Part shown: piece by piece, positions 44,073 through 52,434 of the stretch
How the letters are laid out: every line of letters begins with the position of its first letter
Numbering within the stretch: position 1 is the first letter of the stretch
NCBI RefSeq assembly: GCF_014925385.1
Contig: NZ_JACSDK010000008.1
Span: forward strand, 124,001-188,000
Source: Pelagibius marinus
Lineage (GTDB): Bacteria > Pseudomonadota > Alphaproteobacteria > Kiloniellales > Kiloniellaceae
DNA length: 64,000 nucleotides
Direction of reading: 5' to 3'
The notes under the pieces: generated by a model
The model's input: the letters and a program-made list of their open reading frames with translations, nothing else
Told to the model about the DNA's origin: nothing
The model's database searches: none
Program-made: the position numbers and the translations under genes

Positions 44073-46151
44073 TCAGGCCGGTTTCACCCAAACGGCGGTG
44101 TCGTGGAACACCGCGCCCCCCGCCGGCGGTCCGGGATCGGCGCTGATCAGCAGGTTGATGCCCCGGCCCTCCTCGAAGGCGCTGTTGGGCCAGATGCTCT
44201 CCACCACCACCACGTCGGGCTGCAGGCCGTCGAAGAGCTCGGCATGGATCACCAGCGAGCCCCGCTGGTTTCCCAGGCGCACCCTGTCGCCCTCGGTGAT
44301 GCCCAGGCGCGCCGCGGCTTCGGGATGGAGCAGCAGCGTCGGGCGCTGCTCGCGCTTCAGCGAGCCCGGCGTCTCGGTGAAGGTGGTGTTGAGGAAAGTG
44401 CGCGCCGGGGCCGCCACCAGGCGGAAGGGCCGCTCGTCGTCCTGCTGGTCATAGCCGGGATTGTGGCCCGGCAGTTCCGGCATGGCCGCGAAGTCCCTGC
44501 CGTAGGACGCCCAGCCGGGCCTGAAGTGGAAACGCTTGTCGGCATGGCCGAAGCCGTCCAGGAAGTGCATCTCCTCGAAGGAGCGGGCGCAGTCGTGCCA
44601 ATGCGCCTGGTGGACGGTCTCGGCATCCGGCAGGCCAGAGGCTGTCAGGGTCTCGTCGATGATTTCCCAGGTGCTCTTCGTGAAGCCGGGATGTTCGGCG
44701 CCCAGGCGTTCGGCCAGGGCGCAGATGACCTCGTGGTTGCTGCGCGTGCCCGGCAGCGGGTCGATCACCGCCTTGGTCACCTGCAAGTAGGTGTGGCCGC
44801 TGGCGACATAGATGTCGTCGTGCTCCAGGAAGGTGGTGGCCGGCAGTACGATGTCGGCCATGGCCGCGGTCTCGGTCATGAACTGCTCGTGCACGCAGGT
44901 GAAGAGATCCGGCCGGGCGAAGCCTTCGGCAACCTTGGCGCTTTCCGGGCAGACCACCATGGGGTTGGTGTTCTGGATGAACAGCGCCGTCACCGGCGGC
45001 CCCTCGCCCAGATCGCGCTTGTCGCCGGTCAGGATCGGCCCCATGCGCGACTGGTCGAGCAGGCGTGTCGACTTGTCACAGACGTCGAGGCCCTGGATCA
45101 GCGTTTCGTCCAGGCCGTAGATGTCCGACTGGCCCTGCATGGCGCCACCGCCGGGGTGCCGCCAGGCGCCGGTCACCGTCGGCAGGCAGGCCACGGCGTG
45201 CACCGAGGAAGCACCGTTGCGCGCGCGGGAAAAGCCGTAGCCGACGCGGATGTAGCTGCGCTGGGTGCTGCCGTAGAGCCGCGCGAAGGCAAGGATATCC
45301 TCTTCCTCGAGGCCGGTGATTTCCGCGGCCCAGGCCGGCGTGCAGTCCGCGAAGTGCGCTTCCAGCTCGCTATCCCAGTCGCTGTATTTCTCCATGTAGG
45401 CGCGGTCGGCGTAACCCTCGGCCAGCAACACGCAGATCACCGCGGCGGCCAGCGCCCCGTCGGTGCCGGGCTTCAGGGCCAGGTGCAGATCGGCCTGGGC
45501 CGCGGTGCCGGTGCGGTAGGGATCGACCACCACGAGCCTGGCGCCGCGGGCTTTGCGCGCCTTGGCGACGTGGGTCATCACGTTGACCTGGGTCGAGACC
45601 GGGTTGCCGCCCCAGACGACCACAAGGTCCGACTCCGCGATCTCCCGCGCGTCGGGGCCCATACGGACGCCGCAGGCGGCCTTCCAGCCGGTCGCCACCA
45701 GCTTGGTGCAGATGGTGGAGTACTGGCGCGAGTAGCGCTTGGCGTGGCGCAGGCGCTCGATGCCGTCGCGCTGCACCAGCCCCATGGTTCCGGCGTAGAA
45801 GTAGGGCCAGACGGTCTCGCTGCCGTGGCGCTGCTCGGCCTGAAGCAGCGCCTCGGCCACCGCGTCCAGGGCCTGGTCCCAGGAGATCTCCTCGAAGGCC
45901 TCACGGCCCAGGCCGCGCTCCCCGACCCGGCGCAGCGGCGCGGTCAGGCGGCCCGGGTGGTGCACGCGCTCCGCATAGCGCGCAACCTTGGCGCAGACCA
46001 CCCCGTCGGTGTAGTCGTTGCCGCGCGCGCCGCGCACCTTGCCGATCCGGGTTTCGGAAAGCTTTTCCACTTCCAGCGCGCAGACACTGGGACAGTCGTG
46101 CGGACAGGTGGAATGGACGAAAACCGGCTGGGCGGCATGATCGAGAGGCAT
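44073..46151 (-). CDS. Molybdopterin-dependent oxidoreductase, DMSO reductase superfamily
   Basis: A 692-residue cytoplasmic enzyme with an N-terminal 4Fe-4S motif (CPHDCPSVCALEV, fourth cysteine in VCAK). The large molybdopterin-binding domains follow (VWGGNPVSTQ, the ALFIQNTNPMVVCPES block), then the C-terminal dinucleotide-binding domain (LLHPEAAARLGITEGDRVRL). The metal ligand cannot be assigned with confidence. No Tat signal is present. Electron-transfer subunits, a dedicated chaperone and FdhD are absent nearby. The donor and acceptor are unknown; the closest general class is assorted MopB oxidoreductases. Confidence 0.9.
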   Translation of the reverse strand: MPLDHAAQPVFVHSTCPHDCPSVCALEVEKLSETRIGKVRGARGNDYTDGVVCAKVARYAERVHHPGRLTAPLRRVGERGLGREAFEEISWDQALDAVAEALLQAEQRHGSETVWPYFYAGTMGLVQRDGIERLRHAKRYSRQYSTICTKLVATGWKAACGVRMGPDAREIAESDLVVVWGGNPVSTQVNVMTHVAKARKARGARLVVVDPYRTGTAAQADLHLALKPGTDGALAAAVICVLLAEGYADRAYMEKYSDWDSELEAHFADCTPAWAAEITGLEEEDILAFARLYGSTQRSYIRVGYGFSRARNGASSVHAVACLPTVTGAWRHPGGGAMQGQSDIYGLDETLIQGLDVCDKSTRLLDQSRMGPILTGDKRDLGEGPPVTALFIQNTNPMVVCPESAKVAEGFARPDLFTCVHEQFMTETAAMADIVLPATTFLEHDDIYVASGHTYLQVTKAVIDPLPGTRSNHEVICALAERLGAEHPGFTKSTWEIIDETLTASGLPDAETVHQAHWHDCARSFEEMHFLDGFGHADKRFHFRPGWASYGRDFAAMPELPGHNPGYDQQDDERPFRLVAAPARTFLNTTFTETPGSLKREQRPTLLLHPEAAARLGITEGDRVRLGNQRGSLVIHAELFDGLQPDVVVVESIWPNSAFEEGRGINLLISADPGPPAGGAVFHDTAVWVKPA

Positions 46152-46227
46152 CGGGAAGAGGGTCCGTCAAGCAGGGAGCGGCTGCCCGATCCTACCGCCG
46201 CGCCCCGGCCGCTTCAATGCGCCTGCG

Positions 46228-47922
46228 TCAATCCACCGGATCGGCGGCGCAGTCCCCTCCTGAAAAAAAGGACAGATCGACGATCCGGTAGACCCCGGTA
46301 TCCAGCACCACCGCGGCGGGCGGCAGGCTCGCCAGCAGGAAGTCGCCGTGCCGGCGGCTGTTCCAAAGACGCGCGATGCGAACGTCGAAGGGCGCGAAAT
46401 ACTCGGGCCGCCCGCCCGCCTCGGCGAAGTAGGTCGGCTCGACGACCAGGAAGTCGACGCCCCAGCGGCAGTGCAGGGCCCGCAACGGCGCCGGCTGCGT
46501 CGCCAGGTAAGCGTCGATCAGGGCGTTCATCCTGGCGCGCATTGTCAGGGTATAATCGTCGTAGACAGGGTAGTGCACCTTGCGGACCACGAAAGCCGGT
46601 CGTTTCGCCAGATAGGGGATGAGCTCCAGTTCGGCGACCGGCGTGGGCCAGTAGGCAAAGACGCTGTCGGCCGGCCGGGCGGCGGCGAAGGCCATGACCT
46701 GCTGGCCCGGCGTGCCCAGATGGTAGCGGTGCCCGGCCTTTTGGGCATTGAAGCTGTCGAAGGGCAGCACCAGCAGCGCCAGTCCGGCGAGAACGGCGGC
46801 CTCCGGCCGGCGCAGGACCCGCTCCAGGCGCCCGCAGAGGCACTGCAGGCCGACCACCGTCAGCAGCGGCAGGAAGGTGAACAGCGGATAGAGGACGAAG
46901 CGGTAGCTGTGGAAAGGCCGCAGCAGGTAGACCGCCAGTCCCAGCGCCACGCTACAGAGAAAAAAGCCGACGAGGGCGCGACGCGCCTGGCTTCCCCTGG
47001 GCAGCGCCAGCAGCCCGTAAGCTGCGACGCCGCCGCACAGCAGCATCACCGCCAGCGCGACCATCACCTCGGCGCCGCGGAACTGCCCCACGGCCTTGCC
47101 TGCGACGTAGGTCAGCGGATTGAAGACGCCGTAGAAGTGGCGACCTTCGGGCCCGTTCTCGGGATAGGTCTCCACCTGCTGCATCGGCGCCAGTGGCGCG
47201 CCGAAGTCCGCCGAGCCGCCCCCCAGGGCGCCGAAGACCAGCCAGAGCGACAGGGCGCCGGTCGCGGCAAGCAGCAGCAGGCTCACCAGCTTTTCCCGCT
47301 TGCCCCGGCTCAGGAAGCCGCGCACGACGAAGACCTGCCACGCCAGCAGCAGGCCCGCCAGCGGGGTCAGCGCCGGGTACAGCAGGCCGGAGAGCAGCGT
47401 CACTGCCACCAGGCCCGGCAAAGAGCCGTAGAGCATCGCCACCACCGCCCAAATGAGCAGCGGAAAGCCGAAAGCGTGCGGCACCGCCGAGGTGACCTGG
47501 TAGAGGTAGAGTGGCTGCGCGGCAACGAGGCCGACGACGCCCAGGGCGGTGATGCCGTTGCCGAGACGGCGCGCGGCCAGGCCCATGCCCAGCAGGAGCG
47601 TCAGCCAGCAGACCACGGAGAAGGCGCGGTGCAGGACCACGAGGTCGCCGCCCGCCCAGAGCCAGAGCCGCGTCACGCCCTCGTAGAGGTAGGGCTGGGG
47701 AAAGGCGGCCAGGAAGGACGCCTGGTAGTCGCCGGCGAAGAGCGCCGGATCGCTCCAGGGGTGGAAGCGGAAGAGCGCCCGCATTTCCTCGTGAAAATTG
47801 TCGGGATCGACGGCGAACCACAGCTGCGCGGCAACGATGGCGCAGACGTAGGTCGCGAAGGCGATCATGATGGGCCAGCCTCGGCTGACCGCGGCCGGCG
47901 CGAAGAGGCGCTCCGAGCTCAT
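46228..47922 (-). CDS. Multi-pass membrane protein, possible GT-C-type glycosyltransferase
   Basis: A 564-residue protein with about ten to twelve membrane helices. The first loop carries acidic residues (DPDNFHEEMRALFRF) as in GT-C enzymes, which use polyprenyl-phosphate sugars outside the membrane. The C-terminal 150 residues form a soluble domain (PVAELELIPYLAKRPAFVVRK). No family could be named with certainty. Its start overlaps the stop of the upstream membrane protein gene by four bases (ATGA), so it is translationally coupled as the last gene of a three-gene unit. Confidence 0.65.
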   Translation of the reverse strand: MSSERLFAPAAVSRGWPIMIAFATYVCAIVAAQLWFAVDPDNFHEEMRALFRFHPWSDPALFAGDYQASFLAAFPQPYLYEGVTRLWLWAGGDLVVLHRAFSVVCWLTLLLGMGLAARRLGNGITALGVVGLVAAQPLYLYQVTSAVPHAFGFPLLIWAVVAMLYGSLPGLVAVTLLSGLLYPALTPLAGLLLAWQVFVVRGFLSRGKREKLVSLLLLAATGALSLWLVFGALGGGSADFGAPLAPMQQVETYPENGPEGRHFYGVFNPLTYVAGKAVGQFRGAEVMVALAVMLLCGGVAAYGLLALPRGSQARRALVGFFLCSVALGLAVYLLRPFHSYRFVLYPLFTFLPLLTVVGLQCLCGRLERVLRRPEAAVLAGLALLVLPFDSFNAQKAGHRYHLGTPGQQVMAFAAARPADSVFAYWPTPVAELELIPYLAKRPAFVVRKVHYPVYDDYTLTMRARMNALIDAYLATQPAPLRALHCRWGVDFLVVEPTYFAEAGGRPEYFAPFDVRIARLWNSRRHGDFLLASLPPAAVVLDTGVYRIVDLSFFSGGDCAADPVD

Positions 47923-49712
47923 GCGCCGGGCTCCGAGGCTCCCTGCGGGGTTTCTTCCGGATCGTCCAGCAGATAGATCTCGAAGCCGCCGGCCGTCTCC
48001 AGCAGGCTGTAGCGCTCGTAGAGATCCGCCATCAGACGGCGCACCGGCGGCGTGTTGTAGATGTCATCGGGCCGGTAGAAGACGAGCCGCGGCGGATCCT
48101 TCTCCAGCGCGACCTCGACCGCGCGCAGATCGGCCCCGCTCTGCAGGCCGCGCGCCGCATTGAAGAAGCGCAGCGGGTTGCGCCGCTGGGCCAGGAAGTA
48201 GAGCTCCGGGCTGGCCGGCAGCGCCAGGATCGGATCCCCGGGCGCGCTGTGCTTGTCGATGAGGGACAGCAGCAGGCTGTAGAGCGCCGTTTCCTCCGCC
48301 GCGACGATCAGGTCGGCGCGCGGCAGGCCGGTCGGCGCCACCACGGTCTTGGTCTGGCCGGCGACGATGCCGTCCCAGCCGCGGGTCAGCGGCTGGCCGG
48401 CCTGGTAGGTCAGGCCGATCACGGCCAGTGTCAGGCAAAAGGCCGCCGGCACCAGGCTGCGGCGGCGCCCGGCCCGGGTGCTCAGATGCAACAGCGCCAC
48501 CAGGCTCAGCGCCGCGCTGAAGAAGAGATAGAGCGGCTCCTGCGTATGCACCGAGACCAGGGCGAAGAAGCAGGCGACGATGGGCAGGGCCGCCAGTCCC
48601 GCAGCCTCGCCGCGCCACAGCGCGCGCAGCAGCAAGGCGCCGAGCGAAAGCGGCAGCAACGCCAGGGAGAACCAGAAGAAGCCGTTCAGCAGGGCCGCGC
48701 CGCCGCCCGCGCCCAGCATCTGCTCGACGCTGCGCAGTACCAGCGCTCCAAAGCCCGGCGTGGCGACCGGCCCGGAGAGCGCCACGGAGATAATGGAGGC
48801 CAGGGTGTCCCGCCACCAGTTCTCCAGCGTCCCTTCGACGAAGTGGTAGGCCAGCAGCGGGGCTGCGGCCAGCAGGCCGCCCAGGACCATGCGCCCCAGT
48901 TCCCGGCAGAAGCAGCGGTCGCCCAGCCGCGTGGTCATGAAGGTGAAGCCCAGCAGCAGCGCCGGGGCAGTGCCGAACAGCAGTGCCGCGACGATGTCGG
49001 TCATGGCGCGCAGGTAGAGCACCAGCCCCACCAGCATCAGCAGCGTCAGACCCCGCGCCAGCCGCGCCGGCGCATGGCCGGGGTGGCGCTGTTCCTGCAG
49101 CAACAGGAAGGTGAAGACGCCCATGGCGGCGAAGATGCCGCTGAGCGGCCGGAAGAGGAACAGCAGCACCAGCAGGAAGCCGGTCAGCTCCAGGGTGCCG
49201 CGCCGCTCGCCAGGCCGCGCCGAGAGCAGGGCGACGGTGAGGACGCAGAGGAACAGGGCGTACCACTGCGCCGTGGGATTGAGGAACTGCACTAAGGTAA
49301 GGCTGCCCATGGCCAGAGCGCCGGCGAAGGCAGGAAAGACGCCGCGTCCGGCCAGCAGCCAGAAGGCCAGGGCGCACTGGATCAGCGTCATTGCCGCCAG
49401 GGGATAGCGCAGGCTCAGCAGGTCGATGCCGAAGACCTTGAAGGCCAGGGCATTGGCGAAGCTCACGTAGCCCAGATGCAGGGCCTGCACCGTGCCGTTC
49501 AGCGATTCGCCGGCCAGCAGCCGCTCGGCGACGTGGGCGTAGCCGCCCTCGTCCGCCGCCGACCAGAAACGGTCGTGGAAGTGCAGCAGCACCGCGAAGG
49601 TGACCAGCATGACCACCGCGAAGACCACGCCCCTGGCCAGGCGCGCCACACCGGCGCCGCCCAGATGGGCGGTGGGGTGGACCAGGGCGGGGGCGGCGTC
49701 GACGCGGCTCAT
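47919..49712 (-). CDS. GT-C (PMT-like) membrane glycosyltransferase
   Basis: A 597-residue protein with ten or more helices. The first periplasmic loop holds an acidic pair (WSAADEGGYAHVAERLLAGE) in the position of the catalytic Asp/Glu of PMT/ArnT-like GT-C enzymes. The C-terminal part is a soluble domain (PALPASPELYFLAQ-type segment near the end). The substrate is unknown. The ATG at 49712 overlaps the stop of the flippase-like gene by four bases; the frame runs further upstream but without similarity. It is coupled on both sides. Confidence 0.7.
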   Translation of the reverse strand: MSRVDAAPALVHPTAHLGGAGVARLARGVVFAVVMLVTFAVLLHFHDRFWSAADEGGYAHVAERLLAGESLNGTVQALHLGYVSFANALAFKVFGIDLLSLRYPLAAMTLIQCALAFWLLAGRGVFPAFAGALAMGSLTLVQFLNPTAQWYALFLCVLTVALLSARPGERRGTLELTGFLLVLLFLFRPLSGIFAAMGVFTFLLLQEQRHPGHAPARLARGLTLLMLVGLVLYLRAMTDIVAALLFGTAPALLLGFTFMTTRLGDRCFCRELGRMVLGGLLAAAPLLAYHFVEGTLENWWRDTLASIISVALSGPVATPGFGALVLRSVEQMLGAGGGAALLNGFFWFSLALLPLSLGALLLRALWRGEAAGLAALPIVACFFALVSVHTQEPLYLFFSAALSLVALLHLSTRAGRRRSLVPAAFCLTLAVIGLTYQAGQPLTRGWDGIVAGQTKTVVAPTGLPRADLIVAAEETALYSLLLSLIDKHSAPGDPILALPASPELYFLAQRRNPLRFFNAARGLQSGADLRAVEVALEKDPPRLVFYRPDDIYNTPPVRRLMADLYERYSLLETAGGFEIYLLDDPEETPQGASEPGA

Positions 49713-50770
49713 GGCGCCACCTGCGCCGGCGGCAGCCGGCGCCCTCCCTTGAGCCACAGCACGCAGCCCGGCAGCACCGCGACCAGCAGCGCCAGCCCGA
49801 AGAGCACGGAGATCGCCAGGGCAGGACCGGCGCCGATGCCGACGACACCGAGCATGATGACGCTGGCGCCCTCGCGCACGCCCCAACCGGCGAAGGACAG
49901 CGGAATGAAGGTGATGAGAATGATAGCGGGCACCACCGCCAGGGCCTCGCCCCAGGCGAGCTCCAAACCGAGGCCGCGCGCCAGGGCCAGCCCGGTCAGC
50001 ACCGAGCAGACCTGGGCCGCGGTGGAGAGCAGCAGCAGAGTGAGCGACAGCGGCGGGCTCAGCAGCACCCGGCGGCCATCGGCCGCCAGCACGTCCGTCA
50101 GGCCGGTGAGGCGACCCAGGTGGGAGCCCAGCAGCGGCAGCGCTTCCAGGCGCCGGCGCAGGCCGACCGGCAGGCGGTCCAGCAGGCACAGCAGGGTGAG
50201 CCCGGCCAGCAGCCCCGGCAGGGCGGCGAGCAGCAGCCAGCGCAGGGCCGGCGGACCCAGGCTGTCGCCCAGCCAGACCACGCCGCCGGCGACCATCATG
50301 ACCAGGGCCAGCAGGCCGGAGAGCCGCTCCAGCGTCACGCCCGAGAAGGCGTGCTTGAAGGGAACGCCCAGGCGCGTGACCTGCCAGATCCGCACGGCAT
50401 CGCCGCCGACAGAGGTCGGCAGCACCTGGGTGAAGAAAGTGCCGATGAACATCAACTCGGTGGCGCGGGCCAGCGGCAGCGGCGTGCCCAGGGCCCGCAG
50501 GATCAGCCACCAGCGCAGCCCCGAGGCCAGGGTGACGCCCAGCATGCCCGCGACCGCCCCCAGCGCGGCCCAGAGCGGCAGGTCCAGCAGCAGCCCCGCG
50601 ACCGACCGCAGGTCGACCGCGCGCGCCAGCAGGGCCAGCAGGCCCAGGGAGACCAGCAGCTTCACTGCCAGCGCCCCATAGCGCCCGAGCCGGGGGCCGC
50701 CCCCCTGGCGCGCAGCCACGGGGCTCCGGCCCGGCAGCGGCTGGTCAGCCGTTTCCGCCGTCGCAGGCAT
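49709..50770 (-). CDS. Lysylphosphatidylglycerol synthase TM region/flippase-like protein
   Basis: A 353-residue inner-membrane protein with about eight helices, related to the membrane half of MprF and to UPF0104. Family traits are RWWLILRALG, TFFTQVLPTSVGGDAVRIWQVTRLG and the WGVREGASVIML segment. It lacks a synthase domain, so it may flip or present lipid-linked molecules. Such proteins often accompany membrane glycosyltransferases, as here, where two follow. The ATG at 50770 follows GGAGTGCAAG; an ATG at 50803 is possible. Confidence 0.85.
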   Translation of the reverse strand: MPATAETADQPLPGRSPVAARQGGGPRLGRYGALAVKLLVSLGLLALLARAVDLRSVAGLLLDLPLWAALGAVAGMLGVTLASGLRWWLILRALGTPLPLARATELMFIGTFFTQVLPTSVGGDAVRIWQVTRLGVPFKHAFSGVTLERLSGLLALVMMVAGGVVWLGDSLGPPALRWLLLAALPGLLAGLTLLCLLDRLPVGLRRRLEALPLLGSHLGRLTGLTDVLAADGRRVLLSPPLSLTLLLLSTAAQVCSVLTGLALARGLGLELAWGEALAVVPAIILITFIPLSFAGWGVREGASVIMLGVVGIGAGPALAISVLFGLALLVAVLPGCVLWLKGGRRLPPAQVAP

Positions 50771-50895
50771 CTTGCACTCCCACATCAGCATCCTGGAGGC
50801 CATGATGCCTTTGAAGGAGTAAAGAAAACCTCAGCCTAAACAAATTATGAAGAATTGCGGAGAAAGCCTCGGAGGTCGGAAACGCGAGGAAACAC

Positions 50896-51486
50896 CTAGG
50901 TGAGAAGCTCCAAGCTGCACACGAGGTTATCCCGCGCCGGCCTTTCAAAGCGCGCCGCGAAGTGCTCGGAGAAATAGAGCCTGTCCCGCCGCAGGAAGCC
51001 TTCCAGCACCTTTCGGCGCCCGGCACGGTAGGCCTTCTCCTCAACGAAAGCGTATTCCCGGCGGATGGCAGCCTCATAGGCTGCGAAGATCGGGCCAGGC
51101 GCCGCCAGGATCGATAGGTCCATATCCAGGAAAAGTGCGGCATCCGCTCGCTGAGTCTCGCTCAAATCGGGCGGCAGCCGGTGCCCCGCCGTCGCTTCGA
51201 TGAGCCGCCGGGCGAAATCCAGGCTGTCCGGCGGCAACGCCTCCGCACCCTCACGCATCAGCAGCGCTGCGCTCCGGACCTCGTTGTCGTCCTGGCGCGG
51301 GTCGTAGACCGCGTCGCGATAGTAGATCGCCGCCTCGACCGCCGCCGGATCGTGGAGGCGGCCGCGCGTTTCGTGGAAGAGCCCGAGCAGCGCCTCGATA
51401 TGCACCCAGGTGTGATAGTGGCGCTGCGGTTCGGCATAACGCCGCCGCAGATCGCCCATCAGGCGTAACGGAAGAAAATCGCTCAT
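50896..51486 (-). CDS. HD-superfamily protein (COG4339-like) with altered HD motif
   Basis: A 196-residue cytoplasmic protein. The HYHTWVHIEALL opening, the DAVYDPRQDDNEVRSAALL block and the DMDLSILAAP segment match COG4339, predicted metal-dependent phosphohydrolases. Where I recall FHD in relatives, this protein reads YYRD, so the first metal histidine appears replaced by arginine. Activity may be lost or changed. The ATG at 51486 sits 14 bases after the stop of the SDR gene in the same direction; the open frame upstream overlaps that gene and is not used. Confidence 0.8.
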   Translation of the reverse strand: MSDFLPLRLMGDLRRRYAEPQRHYHTWVHIEALLGLFHETRGRLHDPAAVEAAIYYRDAVYDPRQDDNEVRSAALLMREGAEALPPDSLDFARRLIEATAGHRLPPDLSETQRADAALFLDMDLSILAAPGPIFAAYEAAIRREYAFVEEKAYRAGRRKVLEGFLRRDRLYFSEHFAARFERPARDNLVCSLELLT

Positions 51487-51500
51487 GGCGGCCTTTCGGA

Positions 51501-52334
51501 CTAGCGCGCCTTCATCGCGGCCCAATCCTCGGGTCTGAGGTTCTCCATGAGGGAGAACTGTCCAGCGCCCTTCAGCCATTCGCCGCCGTCGATGGTGACC
51601 ACCTCGCCGTTGATGTAGGCGGAGCCCTCGGCCAGCAGGAAGGCGGCCAGGTCGGCCAGCTCGCGGTGCTCGCCGACGCGGCCCAGCGGGATCTTGTTCA
51701 TCCAGGCCCGGTTCATCGCCTCGTTGGGCACCAGGCGCGCCCAGGCGCCCTCGGTCGGGAAGGGCCCCGGCGCGATGGCGTTGAGGCGGATGCCCCGCCC
51801 GCCCCACTCCACCGCCAGGGAGCGGGTCATGGCCAGCACCCCCGCCTTGGCCATGGCCGAGGGCACCACGAAGGGCGAGCCGGTCTCGGCATAGGTGGCG
51901 ACGATGGAGAGCACGTTACCCGGGTGCCCCTCGGCCAGCCAGCGCTTGCCGCAGGCCAGGGTCACATAGGCGGTGCCGTGCATGACAATGGCCAGCACGG
52001 CGTCCAGGGCGCGCGGCGAGAGGCTCTCGGTGCGGGCCAGAAAGTTGCCGGCGGCGTTGTTCACCAGGGCGTCCAGCGAGCCCTCGTCCCAGATGCGGTT
52101 GACCATGGCCTCGACCTGGGCCGGGTCGCGCAGGTCGCAGGGGATGGCGCGGGTGCGGTTCGGGAAGGCCTCGTCGAACTCCTCGCGGGTTTCCTCCAGA
52201 ACGCCCTGGCGGCGCCCGCAGATCACCAGGCGCGCGCCCAGTTCCAGCACCCGCCGGCCCATGGCCTTGCCCAGGCCGGTGCCGCCGCCGGTGATAAGGA
52301 TGCACTTGTCTTGCAGAAGATCGCTCTGGAACAT
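51501..52334 (-). CDS. SDR oxidoreductase, 2,4-dienoyl-CoA reductase-like
   Basis: A 277-residue Rossmann enzyme. The cofactor motif is ITGGGTGLGKAM, with VNNAAGNFLA and the C-terminal NAIAPGPFPTEGAW. The usual YxxxK is replaced by SAMAK, as in 2,4-dienoyl-CoA reductases, so a role in breakdown of unsaturated fatty acids is likely. The ATG at 52334 is preferred to a GTG at 52349. It is divergent from the acyl-CoA synthetase gene, which supports a fatty-acid link, with a promoter region of 100 bases between. Confidence 0.85.
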   Translation of the reverse strand: MFQSDLLQDKCILITGGGTGLGKAMGRRVLELGARLVICGRRQGVLEETREEFDEAFPNRTRAIPCDLRDPAQVEAMVNRIWDEGSLDALVNNAAGNFLARTESLSPRALDAVLAIVMHGTAYVTLACGKRWLAEGHPGNVLSIVATYAETGSPFVVPSAMAKAGVLAMTRSLAVEWGGRGIRLNAIAPGPFPTEGAWARLVPNEAMNRAWMNKIPLGRVGEHRELADLAAFLLAEGSAYINGEVVTIDGGEWLKGAGQFSLMENLRPEDWAAMKAR

Positions 52335-52434
52335 AGGAAGGGGCCTCACGAAACGTAGGTCGACCGCAGTTTAGTACCCTCCCCGGCGCCCTTTGGCTAT
52401 GGTGCGCCTCAATTCCGGAGCCGGTGATACAAGT

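Noticed and set aside
47919-50510. Open extension upstream of the GT-C-like gene start
   Set aside because: The first 266 codons are a shadow of the flippase-like gene in another frame; the ATG at 49712 with the ATGA overlap is the credible start.
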